This document shows, one piece after another, positions 27,152 through 36,551 of a stretch of DNA of 64,000 bases. Every line of letters starts with the position of its first letter. Positions within the stretch are counted from its first letter, which is position 1. Below the pieces are notes generated by a model. The model saw only the letters and a list, made by a program, of their open reading frames with translations, did no database searches and was not told the DNA's origin. The position numbers and the translations under genes are program-made. This DNA comes from Thiomicrorhabdus sp. 6S3-12 (GTDB lineage: Bacteria > Pseudomonadota > Gammaproteobacteria > Thiomicrospirales > Thiomicrospiraceae), in assembly GCF_017571475.1 (NCBI RefSeq), contig NZ_JAGETW010000001.1:496001-560000 (forward strand). Direction: 5' to 3'.

Positions 27152-29860
27152 CTAAGAATTTCCGGGGGGTACATAGCGGTAATTATTGCGTCCATGCGAC
27201 TTAACATAATACAGTCCGGCATCAGCTCTGTGGATTGCCTTGTCGATTTCCGCTTCGTTGACAACCAGCGTGCCGCCAAAGCTGCTGGTGACAGGGCCTG
27301 CTGAACTTTGATATTCCTCAACAGCGCTGCGGATTCCGTTCGCAACCTGCTCCAGCCCGCTTTCGCCATCGACCGAAAGCACAATCAAAAACTCTTCGCC
27401 TCCCCAGCGAATCAACAGATCGCTTTCCCGCAGATTGCTGCGGATAAGCGCGCTCAAGTCACGCAAAACTTCATCACCTCGGGCATGTCCGAAGACATCG
27501 TTGATCTTTTTAAAGTGATCGATATCCATCAGAAGCAGACCGACTCTACGCTTATTACGATGCACCAGATTCATGAAAGAACCGATCGACAGCTCAAAGA
27601 AGTAACGGTTGTAGGCACCGGTCAACGCATCCATCGATGCTTTCTGACGCCACATCAGTTTTTCGGTAAAGGTATCGCTGATATCGGAAAAGGAAACCAC
27701 AAAATGTCTGTCATCGAAGTGATTCACTTCGACCGAAAATGTCGCCAGACTGCCCTTGGCATCTTTCATCGCGACATTCCGCTCGCTCGGCGGATAACGC
27801 AAAATAGCGTCAACCCAGTGACGATCTTCGAGCGTCAGTTTACTTAAATCGAAGAAGTGCTCGCCGGGCTGGAAAAAGTCGCAGATGCAACGGTGGTTTT
27901 CGCTGCCCTCGGCCTCTCTGTCCAATCCGAAAAAATCATAATAAGCGCTGTTGGCGAATGCCAGCACATAACCGTCGGTCAGAATGACAATATTTTTCTG
28001 GGTGTCGATGAATTTTTGCAGCTTGGCGAGCGCTTTTCTCTGAGCGGTAATATCGGTGATGACCCCTTCCACCTGCCAGTCGTCCTGTTCGCCGATAATT
28101 TTCCGCCCCCGGTCGCTGACATAGATTTCAGTACCGTCCAAACGGCGCAACCGGTACTCGATTTCATAAGGTTTATCCGCCTCGAGAGCGCTGTAGATAT
28201 GCTGCTGAACCCGCTCCAGATCCTGCGGATGAATCATATCCAGCAAGCGAACTTTCTTGGCCAGCAACTCGTAAGCATAATAGCCGGTAAAGAAACGTGC
28301 CGAGGCATTGGCAAACTGCATTTTCCAACGGTTCTCTTTCCCCCAGTCAAAGCGATAAACCAGATTAGGAAGCCTTTCAATCAGCGACTGATAGCGGTTG
28401 CCGAGATATTCCAGACGGTTCTCGCGCTCGACAATGTCAGTGATATCGTGAATCGTACCGAAAGAGCGCACCACGATTCCGTTTTCATCCGTTTCATGCT
28501 CGCACTCTTCGGCGACATAAATCATCGAACCGTCCGATCTGAAAATACGGTGTTTGATCTGATAAGCGGAGCCATTTGCCAGAGAAGAATGGAAAGCATA
28601 GTCCAGCTCTTCCCTGTCTTCCGGGTGGACATAACTCAATAGACGTTCATAACTCGGACTAAAACTTTGCGGCGTCTCGCCGAAAATACGAAAGACCTCG
28701 TCACTCCAATACAGCGTCTGAGACTCCGAATCAAATTCCCAGGTTCCCAGATTGGCGATTTTCTGCGCTTTTTCGAAACGCTCGACATTTCGGCTCAACA
28801 TCTTCTGACTCTCGGCCAAAGCCAGTTCATTGGAACGGCTGCGATACAGCAGAAGCACCACAATGGCGGCCACCAGCGAGGTAAACACAAAGATCAGCAG
28901 ATATTGCCCGATCAGGTACTTGTTTTCGGCATCCTGCTGATAAAAAACCAGAAAACCGATTGTCTTATCGCTGACGGCGTTGTTCACCGGTAACAGCGTG
29001 ACCATGTAACTGTTGCCGTCCGCGTTGATCATTCGAGTCACCGAATCGGCCAGCACAACACTCTCTTTCAAAGGCTCACTGCGGTTCCATTTCGACAGCA
29101 GCTGTGTAAACAGCATGCGCGTATTCAAGTGCATCAGAGAGGCTTCATACATAAAATCCGTCGAAAACGGCGTCACTTCATAATTACCGATCTCGTTCTT
29201 AAACACTTTCGACTCGACAATATCGCGGCGGATAATGAAACTGACATTCCCGCCCAGTTCACGGGCGATCGCATTCATAATCACTTTCATCGAAACCGAG
29301 GTTTCAACCGAACCGGCAGGTTCCTTGTTCCAGAACAGAGGGAAAACAAAACGGAAACCGTTGAAAATACGACCCTCTTCAAATCCTTGAATAGAGAGAC
29401 CGGTCTGATTGGTGAACGCGACGGTCGAACGAACATCCGTCAGGTCGTCGCCGAATTTATTCGGGCGGTGAAAACGCAGGAAACTTTCGTTGTTATGCAG
29501 ATGAAAATGCAGCTGCTTGAGTTTGAATTTATCCATTGAGTTATACAACGGATAAAGGCTGTTGAAGATTTGATCACGAATCTGCTGCTTGCGCGTGTCG
29601 TCGGCGCGGTTCGCTTCCCACATCAGGCTCTGGTAGAGGGGGGTATCAAGAACGTTGTCAAAGATCAGCTCGGCGTTATTGGCAAAGCCGTGCAGAACGG
29701 ACTGCTTGGTGACCGACAAAAGCTGATTCTGCGCCTCGACATTTTCGCTGCGCTGCTGATTGAACAGCTGCAAAAGAAAAACCGCATCAAGGCAGATAAA
29801 CACCACCACTGCCAATGCATAGTATTTTGCAGATTTGAAAAGCCCTTTTGAACGTAGCAT
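27152..29860 (-). CDS. Membrane diguanylate cyclase with three PAS domains
   Basis: 902 residues: TM1 about 13-32, a periplasmic sensor of about 280 residues, TM2 about 312-336, three PAS domains (roughly 350-475, 490-615, 625-735; PAC-like VVRSFGTIHDITD and VEGVITDITAQR), then GGDEF about 740-902. The catalytic motif is WGGEEF and the I-site RESD is five residues upstream, so it should make c-di-GMP under product feedback. Convergent with the other cyclase across 47 bases with no obvious terminator. Ligands of the sensor domains are unknown. Confidence 0.9.
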   Translation of the reverse strand: MLRSKGLFKSAKYYALAVVVFICLDAVFLLQLFNQQRSENVEAQNQLLSVTKQSVLHGFANNAELIFDNVLDTPLYQSLMWEANRADDTRKQQIRDQIFNSLYPLYNSMDKFKLKQLHFHLHNNESFLRFHRPNKFGDDLTDVRSTVAFTNQTGLSIQGFEEGRIFNGFRFVFPLFWNKEPAGSVETSVSMKVIMNAIARELGGNVSFIIRRDIVESKVFKNEIGNYEVTPFSTDFMYEASLMHLNTRMLFTQLLSKWNRSEPLKESVVLADSVTRMINADGNSYMVTLLPVNNAVSDKTIGFLVFYQQDAENKYLIGQYLLIFVFTSLVAAIVVLLLYRSRSNELALAESQKMLSRNVERFEKAQKIANLGTWEFDSESQTLYWSDEVFRIFGETPQSFSPSYERLLSYVHPEDREELDYAFHSSLANGSAYQIKHRIFRSDGSMIYVAEECEHETDENGIVVRSFGTIHDITDIVERENRLEYLGNRYQSLIERLPNLVYRFDWGKENRWKMQFANASARFFTGYYAYELLAKKVRLLDMIHPQDLERVQQHIYSALEADKPYEIEYRLRRLDGTEIYVSDRGRKIIGEQDDWQVEGVITDITAQRKALAKLQKFIDTQKNIVILTDGYVLAFANSAYYDFFGLDREAEGSENHRCICDFFQPGEHFFDLSKLTLEDRHWVDAILRYPPSERNVAMKDAKGSLATFSVEVNHFDDRHFVVSFSDISDTFTEKLMWRQKASMDALTGAYNRYFFELSIGSFMNLVHRNKRRVGLLLMDIDHFKKINDVFGHARGDEVLRDLSALIRSNLRESDLLIRWGGEEFLIVLSVDGESGLEQVANGIRSAVEEYQSSAGPVTSSFGGTLVVNEAEIDKAIHRADAGLYYVKSHGRNNYRYVPPGNS

Positions 29861-29996
29861 GCAATCCGTTACTTTGTCCGGTTCAATAAGTTAAACAGTA
29901 TAGCAAATCCTTGAAAAAATTCGGGATTTCCATGCCGTTTTCCAGCGATTATTTGCCGGAAATACCGTGAATTTCACCCTCTTTTCAGGTCGATGA

Positions 29997-31094
29997 TTAT
30001 TTCGGTATTTCCGGAATGCTGTTGTCGGGGTAGAGCACGCTGGCTTTCTGAATTTCTTCATGAAACACATCGACCTTTTCGGCGACGATATCGCTGCGTG
30101 CAAAGCGCGCAATATGAAACAGCGCTTCGCCCTCATTCACCAGCGGCATTTTCATCTGCCCGATAACGATACCGCTGGCTGCGGAGTACACCTCTTTTTC
30201 GCACTCGCCGAAAGGATCGGAAATGATCCCCAGACAGGTCTGCTGAGCAATCACTCGGGTACCGTCGGCAACCAGCGAACGGAAAATTCCGCTCTGCTCG
30301 GCCCGCACCCAGAAGCTTTTACGCGAGATCACCGCTTTGGACACTTTGGATTGCGGCGTTTTCCGGCTCGGCGTTGCAATCTGTCCTAGCTCGCGCATGA
30401 CATTGATAATACCGCGCACACCGGCACGAATGGACACTTCGTCGAAACGCAAAGCTTCTCCCGCCTCGTACAGCAAGATCGGAATACCGCTTTTGACCGC
30501 GGCGGCACGCAGTGAGCCTTTTCTCAGTTTGGCATTGAGGATCACCGGTGCGGCAAAGGCCTGCGCCAGCTTCAGGGTAAGAGGCTCGTCCAGATCCGCG
30601 CGAATCTGCGGAAGATTGCTGCGGTTAATCGCGCCGGTATGCAAATCGATTCCGACATCCGCCTGACTGACGACTTCGCGCATAAACAGATAAGCGGTGC
30701 GCCCCGCCAGAGTGCCGTCCTCCGCGCCGGGAAAAAAGCGGTTGAGATCACGACGGTCGGGCAGATAGCGACTGCCGTGAATAAAACCGTGCAGATTGAC
30801 GATCGGCACGGCAATCAGCGTTCCGCGCATACGCTTCAAGGATTTAACTTTCAGGAGTCGGCGGATAATCTCGACACCATTGAGTTCGTCACCGTGAATG
30901 GCCGCACTGACAAACATCACCGGCCCGGCCAGACGCCCGCATACCACCTGAACCGGCATCGAGAGCTGGGAATGGGTATAAAGCCTGCCCATATCAAGAT
31001 CGATCGTTTTTCGCTCGCCCGGTTTTACGGTCACTCCGCCAATCGTAATCGGTTTATTCATCTGCCGTTTGCCCGGATTTAAATCCATCGCCAT
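29997..31094 (-). CDS. Succinylglutamate desuccinylase/aspartoacylase-family metallohydrolase
   Basis: 365 residues of the M14-like AstE/AspA family. Zinc ligands are visible in SAAIHGDELNG (HxxE) and DLHTGAINR, with NPDRRDLNRFFPG-type substrate loop (YLPDRRDLNRFFPG). The C-terminal part is a small beta domain (YSAASGIVIGQMKMPLV). Start ATG 31094 follows GGAGGGACA. Genes of this family often accompany rimK, which lies 3.2 kb away here, separated by RegBA and a copper-protein gene, so a link to removal or recycling of glutamate-type modifications is plausible but inferred. Confidence 0.85.
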   Translation of the reverse strand: MAMDLNPGKRQMNKPITIGGVTVKPGERKTIDLDMGRLYTHSQLSMPVQVVCGRLAGPVMFVSAAIHGDELNGVEIIRRLLKVKSLKRMRGTLIAVPIVNLHGFIHGSRYLPDRRDLNRFFPGAEDGTLAGRTAYLFMREVVSQADVGIDLHTGAINRSNLPQIRADLDEPLTLKLAQAFAAPVILNAKLRKGSLRAAAVKSGIPILLYEAGEALRFDEVSIRAGVRGIINVMRELGQIATPSRKTPQSKVSKAVISRKSFWVRAEQSGIFRSLVADGTRVIAQQTCLGIISDPFGECEKEVYSAASGIVIGQMKMPLVNEGEALFHIARFARSDIVAEKVDVFHEEIQKASVLYPDNSIPEIPK

Positions 31095-31240
31095 TGTCCC
31101 TCCACAGCGCTCTGTATCAGCTTATCCAATCTCAGCAACATAATGCCCTAATTCCCGAAAACTCCACAGCGTTTTTTTCGCTTTGCACGCATTTCAATGT
31201 ATGAAGAAAAGCTTACTGTTTTGCGCACCGGATACCCCCT

Positions 31241-31261
31241 ATCGCAAGCGATTACTATAAA
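31241..31261 (+). promoter_or_regulatory. Promoter region of regBA with short palindrome
   Basis: A 12-bp perfect palindrome ATCGCAAGCGAT (31241-31252) ends 3 bases before a TATAAA -10-like hexamer (31256-31261), about 28 bases upstream of the TTG start. It would lie in the spacer and -35 zone, where a repressor or autoregulator could act. Confidence 0.45.
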
Positions 31262-31289
31262 ATAGCTATTTTGCTCCGAGGGCTTCCCA

Positions 31290-32582
31290 TTGAACGTCAA
31301 AACGGCTGAACGATCAAAAAGTAGAAAACCGCCCCAACAGTACTATTACCTGAGCCTTCTGGGCTTTCTGTTACTGCTTTGGGGCGCGACCCTTTTATGG
31401 TTTCATTTTGAGCTGCAGATGCATTTCTCGCATCTGGCCGTCGGCATTTCAATGGCCCTGTTTGCCGCGACCATTCCGGTCGTCTCCTGGCTGATCCCTT
31501 TTAATACTCTGCAGCAGCATCAGCGCCAATGTCAGCTGGTCTGGTTCTCTCTGCTGGCCTGGCTGCTGCTGTTGAACAGTCTGCTGCTGTACCACACCGG
31601 CGGAACGATCAACCCTCTGATCTATCTTCTGCTGGCACCTCTGGTTCTGGGCATGCTGATCCTGTCGACATCTTGGTTTATGAGTCTGGCGCTGCTGGCC
31701 TCGGCCTGTTATCTGTCACTGGGCTTTTTCTATGTTCCGATCATGTCCCTCAAGGTACAGAGCCTGCCGGCGTTTTTCGCCTGGTACCTGCACGGTTCCA
31801 TGCTGGCGTTCATTCTTCTGGTCATGCTGCTGGCACTGCTGATTTTCCCTTTAAGAAAACGGCTTGAAGCGCAACGCTCGGCGCTGTCGCAACAGCAGAA
31901 CCGCGCCCTGCAGAATGAATATCTGCTTTCGGTAGCCAGCCTTGCCTCGGCCTCCGTTCATCAGCTCAGTACGCCTCTGAACACGCTTTCGCTGCTACAG
32001 GATCTGTTGAAAAACGAAATTACCAGCGATCAGGGCAAAGCCTACCTGCAAACCGCCAATCAGCAGCTTTCGGTATGCATCAACGCTCTGCACAGTCTGC
32101 GCAATAAAGCGGAAGAGGTTTCCCAGCCGGCCAACGCGGGGATTGAAATCGGCGCGCTTCTGAAAGATCTGCGTCAGGAATTTGCCCTACTGCATCCGCA
32201 AAGCGAACTACAGACCTCCACCGACATCGCTTCAGGGCTGCTGTATGTCGATGCCGCCTTTAAACTGGCGATTATGAATCTGCTCGACAATGCCGCCCGC
32301 TACAGTCCCGACTTTATCCGCCTCAAGGTGTCAAAACACGCCGGAGGCTGGACGCTGCGTGTTGAAGATCAGGGAGGCGGCCTTGTGCAAAACGATCTCG
32401 AAACGCTTGGACAGGGATTAATGGAAGAGTACCACGGCACCGGTATGGGCGTATTCCTCAGCCGCATGATTATCGAGCGCTTCGGCGGTTCCCTGAATTT
32501 CCGCAACGGCGAGATTGAAGGGCAGCCGGGACTGATCGCCGAAGTATCGCTCCCGATTTCCGAACCGCATGACAAAGCATAA
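31290..32582 (+). CDS. regB: Redox sensor histidine kinase RegB/PrrB
   Basis: 430 residues with about six transmembrane helices in the first 190, carrying the RegB quinone-binding signature as GGTINPL (104-110; Phe is more usual at the last position). Phospho-His 224 sits in ASVHQLSTPLNTL; the ATPase domain has NLLDNAARYS and GTGMGVFLSRMI. Cys 263 in QQLSVCIN lies 39 residues after the His, matching the redox-active Cys of Rhodobacter RegB (His225/Cys265). Start is TTG 31290 with GAGGG upstream. It phosphorylates RegA encoded next, a global switch of respiration and carbon/nitrogen metabolism. Confidence 0.9.
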   Translation: MNVKTAERSKSRKPPQQYYYLSLLGFLLLLWGATLLWFHFELQMHFSHLAVGISMALFAATIPVVSWLIPFNTLQQHQRQCQLVWFSLLAWLLLLNSLLLYHTGGTINPLIYLLLAPLVLGMLILSTSWFMSLALLASACYLSLGFFYVPIMSLKVQSLPAFFAWYLHGSMLAFILLVMLLALLIFPLRKRLEAQRSALSQQQNRALQNEYLLSVASLASASVHQLSTPLNTLSLLQDLLKNEITSDQGKAYLQTANQQLSVCINALHSLRNKAEEVSQPANAGIEIGALLKDLRQEFALLHPQSELQTSTDIASGLLYVDAAFKLAIMNLLDNAARYSPDFIRLKVSKHAGGWTLRVEDQGGGLVQNDLETLGQGLMEEYHGTGMGVFLSRMIIERFGGSLNFRNGEIEGQPGLIAEVSLPISEPHDKA

Positions 32583-32593
32583 GGACGTTACCG

Positions 32594-33148
32594 ATGACAC
32601 AACTGAATAACCTGTTACTGGTAGACGACGATCTGACTTTTTTGAATATCCTGCAACAGGCATTCAAATACCGGGATATTGCCACGGAACAGGCGCAGAC
32701 CCCCGAGCAGGCCATACAGCTGATGCAACAGAAAGCGTTTGAATACGCCGTGATCGATCTCAATATTGACGGTCAGAGCGGACTAAACCTGCTCAGTGAA
32801 CTGCTCAGCCTGCAGCCGCAGTGCAAAATCCTGATTTTGACCGGCTATGCCAGCGTGGCGACCGCGGTTGAAGCGATGCGCCTGGGTGCCATCAACTACC
32901 TGTGCAAACCGGCCAATATCGACGACATCATTCAGGCGTTTTCCCCGCAAACCGGCCATCAAACACCCCCGCCGGCCAACGAACAGGAAGAAACTTTTCA
33001 GGCAATGTCGGTCAAGCGTCTTGAGTGGGAACACATCCAGAAAGTGCTGATGGAAAACGACGGCAATATCAGCGCTACCGCACAAGCGTTAAACATGCAC
33101 CGCCGGACGCTGCAAAGAAAATTACAGAAACGGCCGGTCGAAAAATAA
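32594..33148 (+). CDS. regA: Response regulator RegA/PrrA/ActR
   Basis: 184 residues: receiver with LLVDDDLTF, phospho-Asp 55 in AVIDLNIDGQSG, Thr (LILTGYAS) and Lys (YLCKPAN), then a Pro-rich linker and a Fis-type helix-turn-helix. The C-terminus (LEWEHIQKVLMEN, NMHRRTLQRKLQKRPV) is almost diagnostic of RegA. Eleven bases after regB, same operon. Confidence 0.95.
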   Translation: MTQLNNLLLVDDDLTFLNILQQAFKYRDIATEQAQTPEQAIQLMQQKAFEYAVIDLNIDGQSGLNLLSELLSLQPQCKILILTGYASVATAVEAMRLGAINYLCKPANIDDIIQAFSPQTGHQTPPPANEQEETFQAMSVKRLEWEHIQKVLMENDGNISATAQALNMHRRTLQRKLQKRPVEK

Positions 33149-33251
33149 ATAGGTGATTACCATCAATTTAACGCAATAACGACATATAAATTTCACCCTT
33201 ATTGCATTACTATTTTTCATGCTTTATTCCATTTTCACAAAGGACACACAA

Positions 33252-34184
33252 ATGAAACCGACTTCTCTCTTAGCGATCGCTGCCGGCTGCCTGATCGGAT
33301 GGCAAACCGCTTTCGCCGCAACGGTTGCCGAATCCGTTGAAATCAGCGACCCTTATGTCCGCATGGTACCGCCTACAGCTCCGGCCTCAGCCGCATTTAT
33401 GACCATTAAAAACACCGACGGCAAAGATCATTCTGTGGTTTCTGCCAAAGGTTACATCAACAAGATCACTGAGCTGCACACTCATATTCACGACAATGGC
33501 GTGATGCGTATGCGTCGGGTCGAAAAAATCGACCTGCCTGCAGGACAAACCACCGCGCTGCAACCGGGCGGACTGCATATTATGCTGATCAACCTTAATG
33601 AGCCGGTTAAAGACGGGCAAAAATATCAAATCGATCTGACTTTTGAAGACGGCTCGACGAAAACCGTCGAAGCACAGGGACGCCCGATCGTACCGCCACG
33701 AAACGGTATGGGAGCTGGCCCTAAAATGGGTACCGGCATGGGGCCGGGCATGAAATGCGGCGGCATGATGATGAAAGGACCGGGAGCCATGTCCGGCGCA
33801 CAACTTTCCAACGGTCGCAACAGCAACCCAATGCGGATGGTCATGCACGCGAACCCGGCTTTCCCGAATCTGACCGGTATTGCCGTTAAAAACGCCGCCG
33901 AACTGAATCTGAGCGCTGAGCAGGTATCTGAACTGAAAGGCTGGACTGCCAAACACGGTGACAAAATGCAGAAAATGTTCCAGCAGGTTGATGTTCTGGA
34001 AAAAGAGTTAATTCAAGATGCTTTGGCTGGACAGCCTAAAGCGGAATTAATGGCCAAATTCGAAAAAACGCTGGCCTTGCGCAAACAGATTGCGGAAACC
34101 AAAATCGATTGCCGCGACAATATGAAGAAAGTGCTGAGCGCCGAACAGTTCGACAAACTGGCGTCGATCTATCCGATGATGTAA
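33252..34184 (+). CDS. Secreted PCu(A)C copper chaperone fused to a Spy/CpxP-like domain
   Basis: 310 residues. ATG 33252 follows AAAGGA; an earlier frame start at 33219 has none. Signal peptide to about residue 23 (QTAFAA). Residues 28-145 are a PCu(A)C (DUF461) domain with the copper motif in exact spacing: His 76, X10, Met 87, X21, His 109-X-Met 111. A Met/Gly-rich linker follows (about 141-172, with KCGGMMMKG), then a helical Spy-like domain (about 210-310; LNLSAEQVSELK and LSAEQFDKL resemble LTxxQ repeats). PCu(A)C proteins deliver Cu(I) to cytochrome oxidase; Spy proteins are periplasmic chaperones. Directly behind RegBA, which suggests a tie to oxidase control. Confidence 0.85.
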   Translation: MKPTSLLAIAAGCLIGWQTAFAATVAESVEISDPYVRMVPPTAPASAAFMTIKNTDGKDHSVVSAKGYINKITELHTHIHDNGVMRMRRVEKIDLPAGQTTALQPGGLHIMLINLNEPVKDGQKYQIDLTFEDGSTKTVEAQGRPIVPPRNGMGAGPKMGTGMGPGMKCGGMMMKGPGAMSGAQLSNGRNSNPMRMVMHANPAFPNLTGIAVKNAAELNLSAEQVSELKGWTAKHGDKMQKMFQQVDVLEKELIQDALAGQPKAELMAKFEKTLALRKQIAETKIDCRDNMKKVLSAEQFDKLASIYPMM

Positions 34185-34206
34185 TCGTTTGCGGATCGCA
34201 TTAAAC

Positions 34207-34243
34207 AAAAACACCGCGCGGAAATTCCGTGCGGCGTTTTTTT
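34207..34243 (+). terminator. Rho-independent terminator
   Basis: ACACCGCGCGGAA / TTCCGTGCGGCGT stem with one mismatch, followed by seven T, 22 bases after the copper-protein stop. Confidence 0.85.
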
Positions 34244-34324
34244 CGCCCGACAACTGGCGGTCGGATATTCAGAGGCGCTGTCTCAACACACCCGGCAGCT
34301 TATGCTGCTTTTGACAAGCGGCAA

Positions 34325-35230
34325 TCAGCCTTTACCGCGCGTCTTGGTGTTATGGGCACGACAGTTCTTTTCCAGAAACTCGATAATCATGCCGGCGATA
34401 TCTTTGGCAATCGCCGCTTCGATCCCTTCCAGACCCGGCGAAGAGTTCACCTCCATTACCACCGGCCCGTGATTGGATCGCAGCAGATCGACACCGCAAA
34501 CATTCAATCCCATCACTTTCGCGGCACGAACCGCCGTAGAGCGTTCTTCCGGCGTAATCTTAATCAAGCTGGCCGAACCGCCGCGATGCAGGTTCGAGCG
34601 GAATTCCCCCTCCTTGCCCTGACGCTTCATCGCCGCCACGACTTTATTGCCGATCACGAAACAACGGATATCCGCGCCCTTGGCTTCCTTGATAAATTCC
34701 TGAACCAGGATATTCGCTTTCAATCCCTGAAAAGCCTGAATAACACTCTCGGCCGCCGAATGGGTTTCCGCCAGAACGACTCCGACCCCCTGAGTACCCT
34801 CAAGCAGTTTAACCACCACCGGCGCCCCGCCGACCATTTCCAACATATCGTCGATATCGTCCGGACAATGCGCAAAACCGGTAACCGGCAGGCCGATTCC
34901 TTTACGCGACAGAAGCTGCAGACTGCGCAATTTATCGCGCGAACGGCTGATGGCCACCGATTCATTCAGCGGATAAACGCCCATCATTTCAAACTGGCGC
35001 AAAACTGCGGTGCCGTAGAAAGTGACCGAAGCACCGATACGAGGAATCACCGCATCAAAGCCTTCCAGCACCCGCCCCTTATAGTGAATCTGAGGATTAT
35101 GCGGACTGATATTCATATAACAACGCAGAGCATCGATCACTTCGATCTCATGACCTCTACTCTGTGCCGCTTCGACAAGACGACGGCTGGAATATAGGTT
35201 CGCGTCACGCGACATCAGTGCAATTTTCAT
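34325..35230 (-). CDS. rimK: Alpha-L-glutamate ligase RimK
   Basis: 301-residue ATP-grasp enzyme that adds glutamate residues to the C-terminus of ribosomal protein S6 (and can make poly-glutamate). N-terminal [25 protein letters not shown]-binding loop [25 protein letters not shown], and metal-binding [14 protein letters not shown] are all typical. GAGGAG precedes the ATG. It stands alone here; the protease partner often next to rimK is absent. Confidence 0.95.
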   Translation of the reverse strand: MKIALMSRDANLYSSRRLVEAAQSRGHEIEVIDALRCYMNISPHNPQIHYKGRVLEGFDAVIPRIGASVTFYGTAVLRQFEMMGVYPLNESVAISRSRDKLRSLQLLSRKGIGLPVTGFAHCPDDIDDMLEMVGGAPVVVKLLEGTQGVGVVLAETHSAAESVIQAFQGLKANILVQEFIKEAKGADIRCFVIGNKVVAAMKRQGKEGEFRSNLHRGGSASLIKITPEERSTAVRAAKVMGLNVCGVDLLRSNHGPVVMEVNSSPGLEGIEAAIAKDIAGMIIEFLEKNCRAHNTKTRGKG

Positions 35231-35613
35231 AGCAGACTCCTCAAAAAGTCATAAAAATCATGATAAAACAGGATTTGTCAGAGGCAGGACAAACCGGATA
35301 AGACCGGATGTAAAAAACTGCAATTATCACTCTTAACAGGCATTTTGCCTATCGAAATTTTGCATTAAACAAGAAAAAATTGATAACGGAGAACTTCGTT
35401 TTCCGGCAGAGAATCCGCCTGGAAGGAGAAATAAAAAAACCGCAGCTGATTCAGCCTTAGACAAAGGGACTGACGGGAGTTCAGACTGCGGGAAACGTGG
35501 GAATAAGTTACGAAATATTGCAAGATGTTGCGAAATATCGCGAACCGTACCGCTACTTTCGCTGCCGGAAAACGCCGGGGAAAGCGCTTTCTACAGCTTC
35601 GCACAAGCAAAGG
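35231..35613. other. Intergenic stretch, 383 bp
   Basis: Holds the rimK upstream region and the 3' flank of the DUF2149 gene. I see no credible coding frame. A short imperfect direct repeat (CGAAATATTGC near 35512 and CGAAATATCGC near 35532) is the only structure noticed; no clear terminator for the DUF2149 gene. Confidence 0.5.
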
Positions 35614-35949
35614 TTATTTCTTGGTGGAATCCTCCGGAACATAAATCATGCTGCCGTCTTCCAAGCGGTAAGCCACACCCGCTTTAGACCCTTTACCTTC
35701 ACCCATCTGGCCGGTCGACTTATACTCTTTAAGCTCATCGCCCTCTTTGACCAGAATTTCCATATTCGGCTGCCCGGCATTTTTAATGACCATGACATCC
35801 TCGGCACTGTTAAACGGATTGATCGGGTTGCTCATTACGATAATCAGCAACACCGCGATCACGACCAGAAACAGATCCACCATATTGACCACGCTCAGAA
35901 TCGGATCGTCTTCGTCTTCTTCAATAATATTCAAATCAATCTGACTCAT
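35614..35949 (-). CDS. DUF2149 protein, ExbD-like partner of the adjacent channel (HmuV-like)
   Basis: 111 residues: an acidic cytoplasmic N-terminus (IIEEDEDDPILSVVNMVD), one transmembrane helix (about 22-42) and a periplasmic domain. Topology and the Asp at the start of the helix recall ExbD/TolR, and DUF2149 proteins accompany MotA/TolQ/ExbB proteins in hmu-type loci (HmuV). It starts 9 bases after the channel gene. Expected role: stator-type proton channel subunit that energises the TonB-dependent receptor encoded 8 kb away. CAGGG lies upstream of the ATG. Confidence 0.75.
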   Translation of the reverse strand: MSQIDLNIIEEDEDDPILSVVNMVDLFLVVIAVLLIIVMSNPINPFNSAEDVMVIKNAGQPNMEILVKEGDELKEYKSTGQMGEGKGSKAGVAYRLEDGSMIYVPEDSTKK

Positions 35950-35958
35950 CGCCCTGTC

Positions 35959-36471
35959 TCAAGCCGCTTTTAACTTAGGTTCTGCTTCAGCCTCTTTCGC
36001 CTTGGCTTTCAGCAATGCCTTGAGTTCTTCCAACAACCAGCGACGACGCACCGATAGCGTCATAAAGGTCATCGAAGCCGACAAGAGCGCGATAATAACT
36101 GCGGCAAAAGCGACCGTTAGTTGGCTGGCCACTTCCTGAAAGTTACCGTTGGCGACCGCCATAAGCGCCGGCCCCATCGGAATCATGGTCGCTACCAGCC
36201 CAAGCATCGGCGCAATCCGGCTAACCAGACGCAAAGGCTCGATCTGTCTCAGCAATTGAAGCTCGACTTCCTGTTGATCGGCCTGAGGATTTTTCGCCCA
36301 AAATTGTTGTAAAGGCTGATGGGCATCCTTGCCCAAAGAGCGCATGAGCCACTCCCAGCCAAATCTTCCTAATTCGTAGAACGCAAACGCAAACATCAGT
36401 GCCAGAATAATCAGCACCGGCATTAAAAACAGACCGGCGATCTCCGCCATCGTCATTTCGATAAAATTCAT
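35959..36471 (-). CDS. MotA/TolQ/ExbB-family proton channel (HmuU-like)
   Basis: 170 residues with three transmembrane helices (about 8-35, 90-112, 125-150). RIAPMLGLVATMIPMGPAL is the conserved MotA/TolQ/ExbB pore helix pattern. The start is ATG 36471 behind AGGAGA; a longer frame reaching 36588 would run into the promoter palindrome and has no binding site. Paired with the DUF2149 gene; together they match hmuU and hmuV of Bacteroidetes haem-uptake operons. Transcribed from a promoter that mirrors the receptor promoter. Confidence 0.85.
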   Translation of the reverse strand: MNFIEMTMAEIAGLFLMPVLIILALMFAFAFYELGRFGWEWLMRSLGKDAHQPLQQFWAKNPQADQQEVELQLLRQIEPLRLVSRIAPMLGLVATMIPMGPALMAVANGNFQEVASQLTVAFAAVIIALLSASMTFMTLSVRRRWLLEELKALLKAKAKEAEAEPKLKAA

Positions 36472-36551
36472 AGTTTCTCCTGAATACGCTCTTTTGATCA
36501 GTTCACACCTCTGCTGAGCAAAGGTCATCATGGCGCTTTTATATGCGAAAA

